Shown: piece by piece, positions 43,576 through 52,334 of the stretch
How the letters are laid out: every line of letters begins with the position of its first letter
Numbering within the stretch: position 1 is the stretch's first letter
Assembly: GCF_009789235.1 (NCBI RefSeq)
Contig: NZ_WSTB01000002.1
Location: 62,001-126,000 of the forward strand
Reading direction: 5' to 3'
DNA length: 64,000 bases
Origin: Flavobacterium hydrocarbonoxydans
Lineage (GTDB): Bacteria; Bacteroidota; Bacteroidia; Flavobacteriales; Flavobacteriaceae
Made by a program: the position numbers and the translations under genes
Notes under the pieces: generated by a model
The model's database searches: none
Seen by the model: the letters and a program-made list of their open reading frames with translations, nothing else
Told to the model about the DNA's origin: nothing

Positions 43576-43686
43576 TTTCTCAGGTTTCTTAACTGTTTCT
43601 GAAATTAGTCTGCCATAATCATTCGCAGCAGCAGCTCTGGCTTTATGTATTTGATTCAATATTGCTTTTATCCCATTGGATATCAC
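43237..43686 (-). CDS. possible heptapeptide-repeat protein
   Basis: The 149-residue frame has a non-repetitive, basic N-terminus of about 45 residues (I-S-N-G-I-K-A-I-L-N-Q-I-H-K-A-R). About 14 heptads of the form S-D-V-F-Y-K-P (positions: S/G, D, V/I/M, F/I, C/Y/R, K, variable) follow. There is no signal peptide. The start must be GTG (43686), as no in-frame ATG exists in the N-terminal part, which lowers confidence. The repeats run on past the TGA stop (G-N-V-F-R-K), so the gene may be a truncated form of a longer protein. I do not recognise the family. Confidence 0.42.
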   Translation of the reverse strand: MISNGIKAILNQIHKARAAAANDYGRLISETVKKPEKTRKVFEGTCNVFAEISDVFCKTDHLFCKVGDVFYKPSDILYKVSCMICKLSDVFRKLSDILYKVSDMIYKPVDVFCKVSDIIYKPSDVFRKRGDGFRKSGDVFYKGSEMIYK

Positions 43687-43752
43687 AAATAATGAATATG
43701 AATTTTGTCAGGAGTAAAGACTTCCCCTGAAAAACTTTTGGGTTTAAAAAGA

Positions 43753-43795
43753 CAAATCCCAAATCCCAATCATTAAAAATTGGAATTTGGAATTT
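43753..43795 (-). terminator. TTCCAAATCCC-family hairpin after the antiporter gene
   Basis: AAATCCCAAATCCCAAT pairs with ATTGGAATTTGGAATTT around an 8-base loop with G-T wobbles. It follows the antiporter stop on the minus strand. Confidence 0.6.
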
Positions 43796-43817
43796 GAGAT
43801 TTTAAGATTTTCTTTCT

Positions 43818-46088
43818 TTATGGCTTCAATATTAAAACGGAAGGCGTATTATTTAACCAGGTACTTTGTGACTCGATTAATTTTTTCCAACTGTCTAAAC
43901 TAATAATCATTAAATTTTGTGTTTCTAAAAATTCCTTTTTAATAATCCTGTCATGCATAATCATGATATGATTAGGTGCAATTTGTTCGATAGACCGAAT
44001 CGTTTCCTGAATCTCACGTGTATTTTTTACCTCGCCGCCCGCATCTAAAACCGTGATCTGCGAACCATTATTATTGATTAATTTCTTTGCATATTCAATA
44101 AGAAATCCATCTTCTTTACTAAATACCGGTATTAAAACCTGATTTACCTCCTGAAGTTCTTTATCTATAAAAATTCCAACCGGCATCTTGGTTTTGGCAA
44201 TAATATGACGTGTTCTTTCATCAAAAGGAGAGTTTTCGAACAAGCCTTCCTTACCTGTAAACTTATCAATCAGACGATCCGGGTTTACAATTCGGGTGGT
44301 AAAACCCAGTATTTTCCCCAACAATGTTCCATCAAAAATAGATTGTCCTAAACCTACCAGCAACAAATCGTATTCTCCCTGATTTGCCGAGTCAATAATA
44401 TCGGTATCAATATCATTGGATACTTTAAAAAGACTTACCATGTTTTGTTTCAGTCTTTCTGACTCTTCAATAACCGGAACCAGCATTTTGCGTTCGTGAT
44501 CTTTTACATCAAAAGAATGAATCTCTGTACTTAAGGATAAATGCATTGCGGTAACAATCGAATTATCCGGTTGTTTTTTAACTAAACTGTTGGCTATTTT
44601 CAATAATTGCTTTCCTTTTTCAGGAGTAGCAAACGAAAGCAGAATTTTGTACTTGCTCTTATTTCCAATTTCCTGCGGGATGGCGGTGATTTTATCTTTA
44701 AAAATAAAACCTATAAAATCGAGAGCCGGACCCGTCATAAAAGTCGTGACTAACGCCATAATGACCATCATAGTAAAAATTTCGGTAGAAAGAACCCCTA
44801 GATCATACCCGATGTTCAGCACCACAAGTTCCATTAAACCACGTGTGTTCATCAGGGCACCAATGGCGAGACTGTCTTTCCAGTTTTGCCCAACAAATTT
44901 CGCTGCAAGTGCACTTCCAAAAAACTTACCTACCACGGCAACTGCGATGATAAGCCCTGTAATTTTCCATAATTCCGGATCATTCAGCAAACCTATCTGG
45001 GTACGCAATCCTGTAAATACAAAGAACAAAGGCAAGAGCACGATAATGGCTACATCTTCGACTTTTTCGATAAAAATATTTCGGAATTTATTGTTTTCAG
45101 GCATGATTGCTCCTGCTAAAAAAGCACCAAACAAAGCGTGAATCCCGATTAGCTCAGATACATAAGCAGAGAACAATAAGGTAATAAAGAAAATGGCCAC
45201 TACAGGTTTGTTCAGACTTTCTCTGGTACTGTTTAAATCTCCTACACGTTTCAGGAACGGACGAACGACTTTAAGCATTACCATTACATATAAAATTGCC
45301 AATCCTATTACATACAAAGCACTGGTAAACGAACCCGCTTTTACGATAGCAATTACGACTGCCAGAATACACCATGCCGTAATATCATCGGCAGCGGCAC
45401 AAGTAATGACAATCGTGCCTAGTTTTGTTTTTTGCATACCGCGTTCCTGCACGATTCTGGCCAGAACTGGAAAGGCGGTAATACTCATCGCGATTCCCAT
45501 GAACAATCCGAAAGACGAAAATTCTACTCCAACGGGAGCAAATCTATGATAGATAAAATAGGCTAAACTTAAACCTAAAGCAAAAGGAATTACAATACTG
45601 GCGTGACTGATTACGACCGCTTCGTGTGCTTTATTCTTTAGTACTTTTAAGTCCAGCTCCATACCGATAACGAACATGAAAAGGATTAAACCAATCTGAC
45701 TTAAAAACTGCAGGTTTCCTAAAGATGCTGCAGGGAATAACGCCGCTGAAAACTCCGGAAAATACATTCCGACCAGGGATGGCCCTAATACAATACCGGC
45801 AATCATCTCTCCTATTACGGATGGCTGTCCTATTTTTCGAAATCCCCATCCAAACAAACGCGCTACTAATATAATGGTAACAATCTGCGCTAATAAAATA
45901 GCTAAGGGATGCTGCAAGTTTTCGATCATTGAATGTGTAAAATCGTTCCAATGATTGCTTTCTATCTTTTTCTTAACAATCTGACGCCCTACTTCAAGAG
46001 CAGCACCCTTTGAAATAACCCAATATATCAGGGCTGTAAAACCACCAATAATGGTAACATAAAACAAGGAGTTCTTTATATTATTCAT
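43818..46088 (-). CDS. CPA2-type cation:proton antiporter with Usp-like C-terminus
   Basis: The 756-residue protein has an N-terminal membrane helix, then a Kef/NapA-type Na+/H+ exchanger domain of about 12 helices (about 50-460: I-G-E-M-I-A-G-I-V-L-G-P-S-L, A-A-D-D-I-T-A-W). A cytoplasmic region (about 490-756) resembles universal stress protein domains. The A-D-D pair is the ion-binding site of electrogenic CPA2 antiporters. No RCK/KTN domain is seen. It exports Na+ or K+ in exchange for protons. It is a single gene. Confidence 0.9.
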   Translation of the reverse strand: MNNIKNSLFYVTIIGGFTALIYWVISKGAALEVGRQIVKKKIESNHWNDFTHSMIENLQHPLAILLAQIVTIILVARLFGWGFRKIGQPSVIGEMIAGIVLGPSLVGMYFPEFSAALFPAASLGNLQFLSQIGLILFMFVIGMELDLKVLKNKAHEAVVISHASIVIPFALGLSLAYFIYHRFAPVGVEFSSFGLFMGIAMSITAFPVLARIVQERGMQKTKLGTIVITCAAADDITAWCILAVVIAIVKAGSFTSALYVIGLAILYVMVMLKVVRPFLKRVGDLNSTRESLNKPVVAIFFITLLFSAYVSELIGIHALFGAFLAGAIMPENNKFRNIFIEKVEDVAIIVLLPLFFVFTGLRTQIGLLNDPELWKITGLIIAVAVVGKFFGSALAAKFVGQNWKDSLAIGALMNTRGLMELVVLNIGYDLGVLSTEIFTMMVIMALVTTFMTGPALDFIGFIFKDKITAIPQEIGNKSKYKILLSFATPEKGKQLLKIANSLVKKQPDNSIVTAMHLSLSTEIHSFDVKDHERKMLVPVIEESERLKQNMVSLFKVSNDIDTDIIDSANQGEYDLLLVGLGQSIFDGTLLGKILGFTTRIVNPDRLIDKFTGKEGLFENSPFDERTRHIIAKTKMPVGIFIDKELQEVNQVLIPVFSKEDGFLIEYAKKLINNNGSQITVLDAGGEVKNTREIQETIRSIEQIAPNHIMIMHDRIIKKEFLETQNLMIISLDSWKKLIESQSTWLNNTPSVLILKP

Positions 46089-46423
46089 AACTCATTTTTT
46101 AATTTATTGGGGCAAATATCAGAAGTGATTTTTAAGCGGAAAAGTAAATTTAAAGCTAATTTTTGATGTATGTAACAAGTGAGGAAAAGTTTGTAATAAG
46201 TTGTGCGGTGCGACACAAATCAACGTTATAAATGACCATAATACTACTAAACTTTTGAAGTTTTTACCCAATGTCTGGCTTTGAAGAGTGCGGCATAATG
46301 GCAAAAAAAGAATAGAAGTCTTTATTAAGACTGGTGAGTTCCTTACAGAGATTCTTACTTCATCAGGATGACAGGATGGTGGTTCTTGTTAGGGTATTTT
46401 TTGACCCCATAATCCAATTCAAT
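46089..46423. other. 335-base gap without a gene
   Basis: Between the antiporter start and the LytTR regulator stop (both minus strand). It should hold the antiporter promoter. A degenerate GTCATTCCG-family fragment (GAGATTCTTACTTCATCAGGATGACAG-like words) lies near 46350-46375. I see no coding frame with family features. Confidence 0.5.
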
Positions 46424-47143
46424 TTACAGTTTTACCTTTGAGAGAAAGTCGGAGCGATAGGTTTCGCTCAGGATCATGGTGGTGTTTTTGCCATTTTTGT
46501 CGAGATTGTGCAATACAATTTCGTTATGATTAAAGAATTTTATGGCTTTTACCGCTACGATTTCTTTTTTGTTGACGCGGCAAAAATCAGTTTCGGGTAA
46601 TTCTTTTAAAAGGGTATCAAATTTAATATTTTTCAGATTCAGGGAACTGCCATCAGTCAAAAGAACGGCTTTATCACGGCTGTCGCTTTCTGCCGTTTTG
46701 ATATATTGAATTTGATTAAAATACAATAATGTTTTTCCTTTATCTGTATTCAGCTGAATGAACTTTTTGGAAGTATCTGGTTTTTCGAATCGTTCGAGAG
46801 CTTTGGAGATTGCTTTTTGCAAACGCTCTATTTTTACCGGTTTGGTGATGTAATCTACGGCATCGATATTAAAAGCATCGGCAGCATAGTTTTTATAAGC
46901 CGTGCAAAAGATGATTAGTTTGTTTTGAAGCAAGTCCGCAAGATGCAGTCCGTCCATTCCGGGCATTTCGATATCTGAGATTAATAAATCAAAGTCGAGT
47001 TGCGGAATTTCGGCTAAAAGTTTCTCCGGATTATTGAATGTTTTTACGATTTCCAGTTCGGGAATTTGTTCGCAAAGCATTTTGAGATAGGTTAATCCCG
47101 GCAACTCATCGTCCAGCAGCAAGCATTTCAGTTTTGTATTCAA
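46424..47143 (-). CDS. LytTR family response regulator
   Basis: The protein of about 239 residues has a receiver domain (L-L-L-D-D-E-L-P-G, phospho-acceptor D57 in I-S-D-I-E-M-P-G) and a C-terminal LytTR DNA-binding domain (about 135-235: I-Q-Y-I-K-T-A-E-S-D ... F-C-R-V-N-K-K-E-I-V). No ATG fits the N-terminus; TTG 47143 (M-N-T-K-L-K-C-L-L-L-D-D-E) and TTG 47152 are both possible. It overlaps the end of the sensor kinase gene by about 38 bases, so the two are translationally coupled. Confidence 0.9.
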   Translation of the reverse strand: MNTKLKCLLLDDELPGLTYLKMLCEQIPELEIVKTFNNPEKLLAEIPQLDFDLLISDIEMPGMDGLHLADLLQNKLIIFCTAYKNYAADAFNIDAVDYITKPVKIERLQKAISKALERFEKPDTSKKFIQLNTDKGKTLLYFNQIQYIKTAESDSRDKAVLLTDGSSLNLKNIKFDTLLKELPETDFCRVNKKEIVAVKAIKFFNHNEIVLHNLDKNGKNTTMILSETYRSDFLSKVKL

Positions 47144-47867
47144 GTAAATCAATTTTTAGGTGTGCAATATAAATATCGTTTTCTACAAACCTGTCTAATT
47201 TGAAGTTATTTTTATAAATGATTCGGAGTCGGTGCTCTAAAGTCGTGTGCCCGAAGCCGCTTCGTTCCTTCTTCAGTGCTTTTTTCTCAGAGATCTTATT
47301 CGACACCGTCATAAAAAACGCATTGTCCCTGAACTCAAAGATTACCGAAATAAAAGCATCGGCACTTTGCAGGTCAGCATGCTTAAAGGCATTCTCTATT
47401 AAATCTATTGAAATCAGCGGCGCCAGTAAGGGCTGCTCATACAGCTTGTCCTGCTCGTTGATATTGGTTTTTATCTTTAATTCGAAAAGCGGACTGATTT
47501 TTATTTTATTGATTTCGATTAAATTCAGCGCGAAGTCAATTTCTTCTTTGGCGGTAACAAATTTCTTTTTGCTTTCGTACAGGATATAATCCAGCACATT
47601 GGCCAGTTTATCCAAAGCAAAATAGGTTTGATACGCATGAGACTGGATAGAATTGAGTATGTTCTTGAATAAATGCGGATTCAGTTTGGATTCTAAGGTT
47701 TCTAGCTGCAGATCATTAACTTTCATTTCGAGTGCATAAAAGCTTTTCTCAGCATCGTCTTTTGCTTTTTTGGATTGCATTAATTGATACACCATAAAAC
47801 AGATGATGATGACCAGTAAGAGAATTATGGAAAGAAATATGAAGAGTATGGTGTTGTTTTCCTGCAT
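47106..47867 (-). CDS. LytS-type sensor histidine kinase
   Basis: The 253-residue kinase has one N-terminal membrane helix (about 7-28), a short coiled linker and a His_kinase domain with the signature L-N-P-H-L-F-K-N-I-L-N-S (His65). A compact ATPase domain follows (I-E-N-A-F-K-H, then G-F-G-H-T-T-L-E-H-R-L). No sensory domain is present, so the signal is unknown. It forms a pair with the LytTR regulator downstream. Confidence 0.9.
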   Translation of the reverse strand: MQENNTILFIFLSIILLLVIIICFMVYQLMQSKKAKDDAEKSFYALEMKVNDLQLETLESKLNPHLFKNILNSIQSHAYQTYFALDKLANVLDYILYESKKKFVTAKEEIDFALNLIEINKIKISPLFELKIKTNINEQDKLYEQPLLAPLISIDLIENAFKHADLQSADAFISVIFEFRDNAFFMTVSNKISEKKALKKERSGFGHTTLEHRLRIIYKNNFKLDRFVENDIYIAHLKIDLLEYKTEMLAAGR

Positions 47868-47884
47868 GTTGTAAAAGTTTTTTT

Positions 47885-48716
47885 CGCCACAGATTTTTAG
47901 GATTTAAAAGAATTTTATCTGCGTGCTATTTTTTTTGCCACGAATTACACGAATTACACAAATTTAAACCTAAAATTAGATATCTGCTCGATCTGCAAAA
48001 TCTGCGAGCTTTTTTTTGCCACAGATTAAAGGATTCAAAAGGATTTTATAATCTGTGGTATTTGCGTGTTACTTTTTAACCACAAATTACGCGAATTACA
48101 CAAATTATATTTTAAATCTAATTTCAAAAATCTGCCTGATCTGCAAAATCTGCGAGCCTTTTTTTTGCCACAGATTAAAGGATTCAAAAGGATTTTATAA
48201 TCTGTGGTATCTGCGTGTTACTTTTTAACCACAAATTACGCGAATTACACAAATTATATTTTAAATCTAATTTCAAAAATCTGTCTGATCTGCAAAATCT
48301 GCGAGCTTTTTTTTGCCACAGATTAAAGGATTCAAAAGGATTTTATAATCTGTGTTGATCCGTTTTATCTGCGTTATCGGAGTGCTATTTTTAACCACAA
48401 ATTACGCAAATTACACAAATTATATTTTAAATCTAATTTCAAAAATCTGCCTGATCTGCAAAATCTGCGAGCTTTTTTTTGCCACAGATTAAAGGATTCA
48501 AAAGGATTTTATAATCTGTGGTACTTGCGTGTTACTTTTTAACCACAAATTACGCGAATTACACAAATTATATTTTAAATCTAATTTCAAAAATCTGCCT
48601 GATCTGCAAAATCTGCGAGCCTTTTTTTTTGCCACAGATTAAAGGATTCAAAAGGATTTTTAATCTGTGTTGATCCGTTTCATCTGTGTCATCTGTGGTC
48701 CAATTCATCTGCATGC
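47885..48716. repeat. tandem array of about 150-bp units with internal hairpins
   Basis: Units begin GCCACAGATTAAAGGATTC at 48018, 48167, 48315, 48481 and 48631 (spacing 149, 148, 166, 150), with a diverged unit from about 47885. Each unit holds a hairpin (CCACAGATTA with TAATCTGTGG), then ACCACAAATTACGCGAATTACAC, then ATCTGCxTGATCTGCAAAATCTGCGAG and a T-run. The array fills the whole gap 47868-48724; no gene is seen in it. Single related elements lie at about 57900-57990, 58735-58835 and 59219-59282. Confidence 0.92.
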
Positions 48717-48724
48717 CAATATTT

Positions 48725-49054
48725 TTAATGACTGGAAACATACTTCAATCCGATAATCGAAGCAATTAAAGTCGAAAGGAAAAATATTCTCCAGAAAGTT
48801 GCGGGTTCTTTGAAGATAAAGATGCCGACCAATACTGTTCCTACCGCACCAATTCCTGTCCATACAGCATAGGCTGTACCAATTGGTAATGTTTGGGTCG
48901 CTTTATACAATAAAATCATACTTATGGTAAGACAGACAAAAAAACCACCCATCCAGTAAGTCGAAATGATTCCGTTAGTTTCTTTGGCTTTGCCTAAACA
49001 AGATGCAAAACCGACTTCGAAAAGTCCTGCGATGATTAATAAAATCCAGTTCAT
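48725..49054 (-). CDS. small multidrug resistance (SMR) family transporter
   Basis: The 109-residue protein has four membrane helices and the essential glutamate E13 in A-G-L-F-E-V-G-F. The G-I-G-A-V-G-T-V-L-V-G-I loop is shared with the SugE/Gdx guanidinium-exporter branch rather than EmrE. SMR proteins work as antiparallel dimers that exchange protons for small cations. No guanidine riboswitch is visible upstream. It lies next to the long repeat array and has no operon partner. Confidence 0.9.
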   Translation of the reverse strand: MNWILLIIAGLFEVGFASCLGKAKETNGIISTYWMGGFFVCLTISMILLYKATQTLPIGTAYAVWTGIGAVGTVLVGIFIFKEPATFWRIFFLSTLIASIIGLKYVSSH

Positions 49055-49231
49055 TATTGTTCCTTTTAATTTGAATACAAAGATGAGAAAAGCTACTTTA
49101 TAATTACCAAAACACCCGTACTAAAATTTGTTTTTAAAAATTAAGCCGCTTCTTTTTTCAATTATTTCAAAAGAATTTCGCAAAGACATAAAGTTTTTTT
49201 TGAATAGCCCATGGGAATACGATTTAACAGG

Positions 49232-49311
49232 GAAAAGGGCTTTAGCCAAACTGAATATGGTTTGGCTAAAGCCCTTTTCATACCTTTATTAATCCATCCA
49301 GCTAAAGCTGG
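49232..49311. repeat. paired intergenic palindromes
   Basis: A perfect 20-bp stem (49232-49251 with 49260-49279, GGGCTTTAGCC core) is followed by the palindrome CCAGCTAAAGCTGG (49298-49311). The rest of the gap 49055-49514 shows the promoter of the MMPL gene and no other gene. Confidence 0.85.
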
Positions 49312-49487
49312 AAGCTATTCAGTTTTTATATTGACTTTTTTTTGACTTTGTCGCTTTGCGACTTTCCGTTTTTGCGAGAAATAAAACTGCAACAGATTAT
49401 CAAATTATCTAAACATTATGCGTGTTAATTTATGTTAACATATCGCAAAAACAGACCCGATAGTTAATGATTTCTAGCAGTTTTCAC

Positions 49488-49495
49488 TACATTTG
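49488..49495 (+). promoter_or_regulatory. -7 element (TACATTTG) of the MMPL gene
   Basis: TACATTTG matches TAnnTTTG and lies 19 bases before the ATG at 49515. It is inside the longest frame (49467), which argues for the downstream start. Confidence 0.6.
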
Positions 49496-49514
49496 CATCC
49501 ATTTTAAAGATTTT

Positions 49515-51881
49515 ATGAAAAAAGCGATACAAGTTGGATTTTGGGAAAAAGTTGCCCGAATCATTCTTAAAAATAGAATTACCATACTAATTATAGTTGC
49601 AGCCTTAACCATCTTCCTTGGTTCTCAATGGAAAAACCTTGCAATGACTTATACGGAGGCCAATCTGCTGCCTAAAGATCATATTGCCAACAAAGAATAC
49701 CAACAGTTTCTGGACAAATTTGGCGAAGAAGGAAATCTTATTGTAATAGGTTTTAAAGATTCTAACTTTTTTACCCCTAAAAACTACGCTGCCTGGAATG
49801 AACTGATGACCGGTTTGAAAAAATCGAAAGAAGTGGATCTTGTCGTTTCTCTGAATGACCTTAAAAAACTGGAGAAGGACACTGTAAACGAGAAGTTTGT
49901 TCTGGCTCCTTTTATCGATCAGAGCAAAACGATCGACCCTGCTTACCTGAAAACCGTTCAGTATGATCTGTTTCACAATTTACCTTTTTATGAAGGCTTA
50001 TTGTTTAACAAAGAAAGCGGAAGCGTTCGTTCTGCGGTTTACATGAATAAAGATTTGGTAAACACTGCGGCGAGAAAGACTTTTATCATTGAAAATCTTG
50101 TTCCGAAAATAGAAAAATTCGAAAAAACGACTGGTGTTGACCTTAAGGTTTCAGGAATGCCGTACATCAGAACGATTAATGCAGAAGATATGAAAGGCGA
50201 AATAGGTCTTTTTATTGGTAGTGCATTACTGATTGTTTCGTTGGTTTTCTTTTTCTTTTTCCGTTCGTTCAGAGCTACCTTTATTTCGATTTGTATTTTG
50301 ATTGTGGGTGTAATGTGGTCTTTCGGGACATTAGGATTATTCCATTATAAAATCACGATTCTAACAGCAGTAATTCCACCACTGATTATCGTAATCGGAA
50401 TCACGAATTGTATTTTTCTGATTAACAAATACCAGCAGGAAATAAAACTGCACAACAATCAGGCAAAGGCATTGCAGCGTATTATTTCAAAAATTGGAGT
50501 TTCGACCCTGATGACGAATTTGACGACTGCTATTGGTTTTGCAACGTTCATGATTACGGGTAATGAGTTGCTTTTTGAGTTTGGATTAGTGACTTCGATT
50601 AATGTGATTTCGGTTTATTTACTGACTCTGGTTATTGTGCCAATTGTGTATAGTTTCTTGCCAGTTCCAGGAGAAAAACATTTGTATCATTTAAGCAAAA
50701 CCTATATTTCAACTTTGTTGGATTTTGTAGAAAATGTGGTGCGAAACAAACGAAAAGTAATTTATACTATTTACGGATTGCTTTTGGTTTTTAGCGTTAT
50801 CGGTGTTTCGCAAATGAAAGTTTCAGGAAGTTTGATTGGCGAAATGCCAAAAAGTGCTTCTTTCTTTAAAGATATTTTGTTCTACGAAAAAGAGTTTAAC
50901 GGTGTAATGCCGCTCGAAATCATGATCGATACGCAACGCAAAAAAGGCGTAATGAAATTATCGACCATGCGTAAAATGGACGAGTTGCAAAACACAATTT
51001 CGGAAATGCCTGAGTTGTCGAAACCAGTTTCAATTGTGAATTTGGTTAAATATTCGAAACAAGCGTATTATAATGGTAAACCAGAATATTATCAATTGCC
51101 AACTTCGCAGGAACAAGCTTTTATTTTGAGTTACGCCAAAAACGCAACCAAAAACAGCAAAGAAAACTTAATGAAAAGTTATGTTGATTCGACAGGACAA
51201 TACGCCAGAATCACGACTTTTATGCGAGATATTGGTACCGATGAAATGGCGAAAGTCGAGAAAAAACTACATTCTAAGATTGATGAGATTTTCCCGAGCG
51301 ATCGTTATAAAGTTACCGTTACCGGAAAAGCATTGGTTTTCCAGAAAGGAACTTCGTATTTGGTAGACAACTTAATCGAGTCGTTGATTTTTGCGATTCT
51401 GGTTATTGCTGCGCTGATGCTGTATTTATTCCGTTCGTTCAAAATGGTTTTTGCATCGGTGATTACCAATATTTTGCCGCTTTGTATTACGTCAGGATTG
51501 ATGGGTTATTTCGGGATTCCGCTGAAACCTTCTACGATTTTGGTGTTTAGTATTGCGTTTGGAATTTCGGTAGATAATGCGATTCAGTTTATGGCGAAGT
51601 ACAAACATGATTTGATTCAGAGTAACGGAAAGGTGAAAAAGTCTGTTTTCAGTTCGTTGAGAGAAACCGGAATCAGTACGTTTTATACTTCGGTGGTTTT
51701 AATTTTAGGATTTGCAACGTTTACATTATCCAGTTTTAGCGGAACAATTGCACTTGGAGGATTAATTTCTTGTACATTGGCTTTTGCGATGTTTGCGAAT
51801 TTATTGGTTTTACCAGCTTTGGTTTTGACTTTTGAGAAGAAAAAAGCTAAGAAGGAGGATTTGGAAGAGTCGGGTAAATAA
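49515..51881 (+). CDS. MMPL/RND family exporter
   Basis: The 788-residue protein has the RND fold with about 12 membrane helices: one at the N-terminus, groups at about 220-400 and 630-780, and two periplasmic domains. The MMPL family exports lipids, hopanoids or other hydrophobic molecules. The later half carries the typical F-G-I-S-V-D-N-A-I-Q-F (GxxxDNA) helix, related to the proton-relay helix of RND pumps. I used the ATG at 49515 because the promoter element lies upstream of it. The cargo is unknown. It stands alone. Confidence 0.9.
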   Translation: MKKAIQVGFWEKVARIILKNRITILIIVAALTIFLGSQWKNLAMTYTEANLLPKDHIANKEYQQFLDKFGEEGNLIVIGFKDSNFFTPKNYAAWNELMTGLKKSKEVDLVVSLNDLKKLEKDTVNEKFVLAPFIDQSKTIDPAYLKTVQYDLFHNLPFYEGLLFNKESGSVRSAVYMNKDLVNTAARKTFIIENLVPKIEKFEKTTGVDLKVSGMPYIRTINAEDMKGEIGLFIGSALLIVSLVFFFFFRSFRATFISICILIVGVMWSFGTLGLFHYKITILTAVIPPLIIVIGITNCIFLINKYQQEIKLHNNQAKALQRIISKIGVSTLMTNLTTAIGFATFMITGNELLFEFGLVTSINVISVYLLTLVIVPIVYSFLPVPGEKHLYHLSKTYISTLLDFVENVVRNKRKVIYTIYGLLLVFSVIGVSQMKVSGSLIGEMPKSASFFKDILFYEKEFNGVMPLEIMIDTQRKKGVMKLSTMRKMDELQNTISEMPELSKPVSIVNLVKYSKQAYYNGKPEYYQLPTSQEQAFILSYAKNATKNSKENLMKSYVDSTGQYARITTFMRDIGTDEMAKVEKKLHSKIDEIFPSDRYKVTVTGKALVFQKGTSYLVDNLIESLIFAILVIAALMLYLFRSFKMVFASVITNILPLCITSGLMGYFGIPLKPSTILVFSIAFGISVDNAIQFMAKYKHDLIQSNGKVKKSVFSSLRETGISTFYTSVVLILGFATFTLSSFSGTIALGGLISCTLAFAMFANLLVLPALVLTFEKKKAKKEDLEESGK

Positions 51882-51892
51882 TTTTTTTTCGC

Positions 51893-52098
51893 CACGAATT
51901 CACGAATTAAGAGTTTAAATCTTTGTCAAAGATTTTGAACTGACAAAGATTTAGACACAATCTTGTCATTCCAAGGAACGAGGTTAAGAAAGAGAATTTG
52001 AGTAAATATTTTTTTTTCGCCACGACCCAAGCGATAGCGAACAGGCGAAGCAATTCACGAATTTATTGAATTGATTTTAATTCGTGAATTCGTGGCGG
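51893..52098. repeat. composite of GCCACGAATTC and GTCATTCC repeat fragments
   Basis: CGCCACGAATTCACGAATTAA at the left end faces AATTCGTGAATTCGTGGCG at 52080-52098; between them lie AATCTTTGTCAAAGATT (palindrome), a GTCATTCC fragment and a second CGCCACGA. It lies after the MMPL gene in the gap 51882-52334, which contains no gene. Confidence 0.7.
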
Positions 52099-52134
52099 TT
52101 TTACAATGACAAAAAACTCCTTTTGAAAACGAGT

Positions 52135-52241
52135 GCCCTAGCCCCGATAGGAGCGGTATCCTTTTTAGGCAATTGGAAATATCTCGTTCACCGTAAACGT
52201 TCTGCCTAAAAAGATATAGCGGATAGCGGGAAACAGCTTCT
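52135..52241. repeat. CCCGATAGGAGCGG / GATATAGCGGATAGCGGG element
   Basis: About 105 bases begin CCCTAGCCCCGATAGGAGCGG and end AGATATAGCGGATAGCGGGA. The inner arms CTTTTTAGGCA (52161-52171) and TGCCTAAAAAG (52203-52213) pair perfectly. The ends read as inverted, partly matching copies. I recall this element type from many Flavobacterium intergenic regions; its role is not known to me. Confidence 0.75.
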
Positions 52242-52260
52242 AATTTTAATAATTATCGTT

Positions 52261-52268
52261 TATATTTG
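52261..52268 (+). promoter_or_regulatory. -7 element (TATATTTG) of asnS
   Basis: TATATTTG fits TAnnTTTG and lies 66 bases before the asnS ATG. The leader in between carries the ATCTAAAATC words found upstream of several genes here. Confidence 0.55.
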
Positions 52269-52334
52269 CAACTCGATATAAAAACACTGATTTTATTTTA
52301 ATCTAAAATCAGCAATCTAAAATCTAATATTAAA

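Noticed and set aside
44590..45549. ORFs of 183 and 118 codons opposite the antiporter gene
   Set aside because: Antisense shadows of hydrophobic codons; the minus strand is a clear antiporter.
47885..48716. CRISPR or integron-type array
   Set aside because: Units are near-identical over their whole 150 bases, with no unique spacers, cassettes or integrase.
49467..49514. Longer start for the MMPL exporter
   Set aside because: The -7 element TACATTTG lies inside this extension, and M-K-K-A-I-Q-V at 49515 is a natural start.
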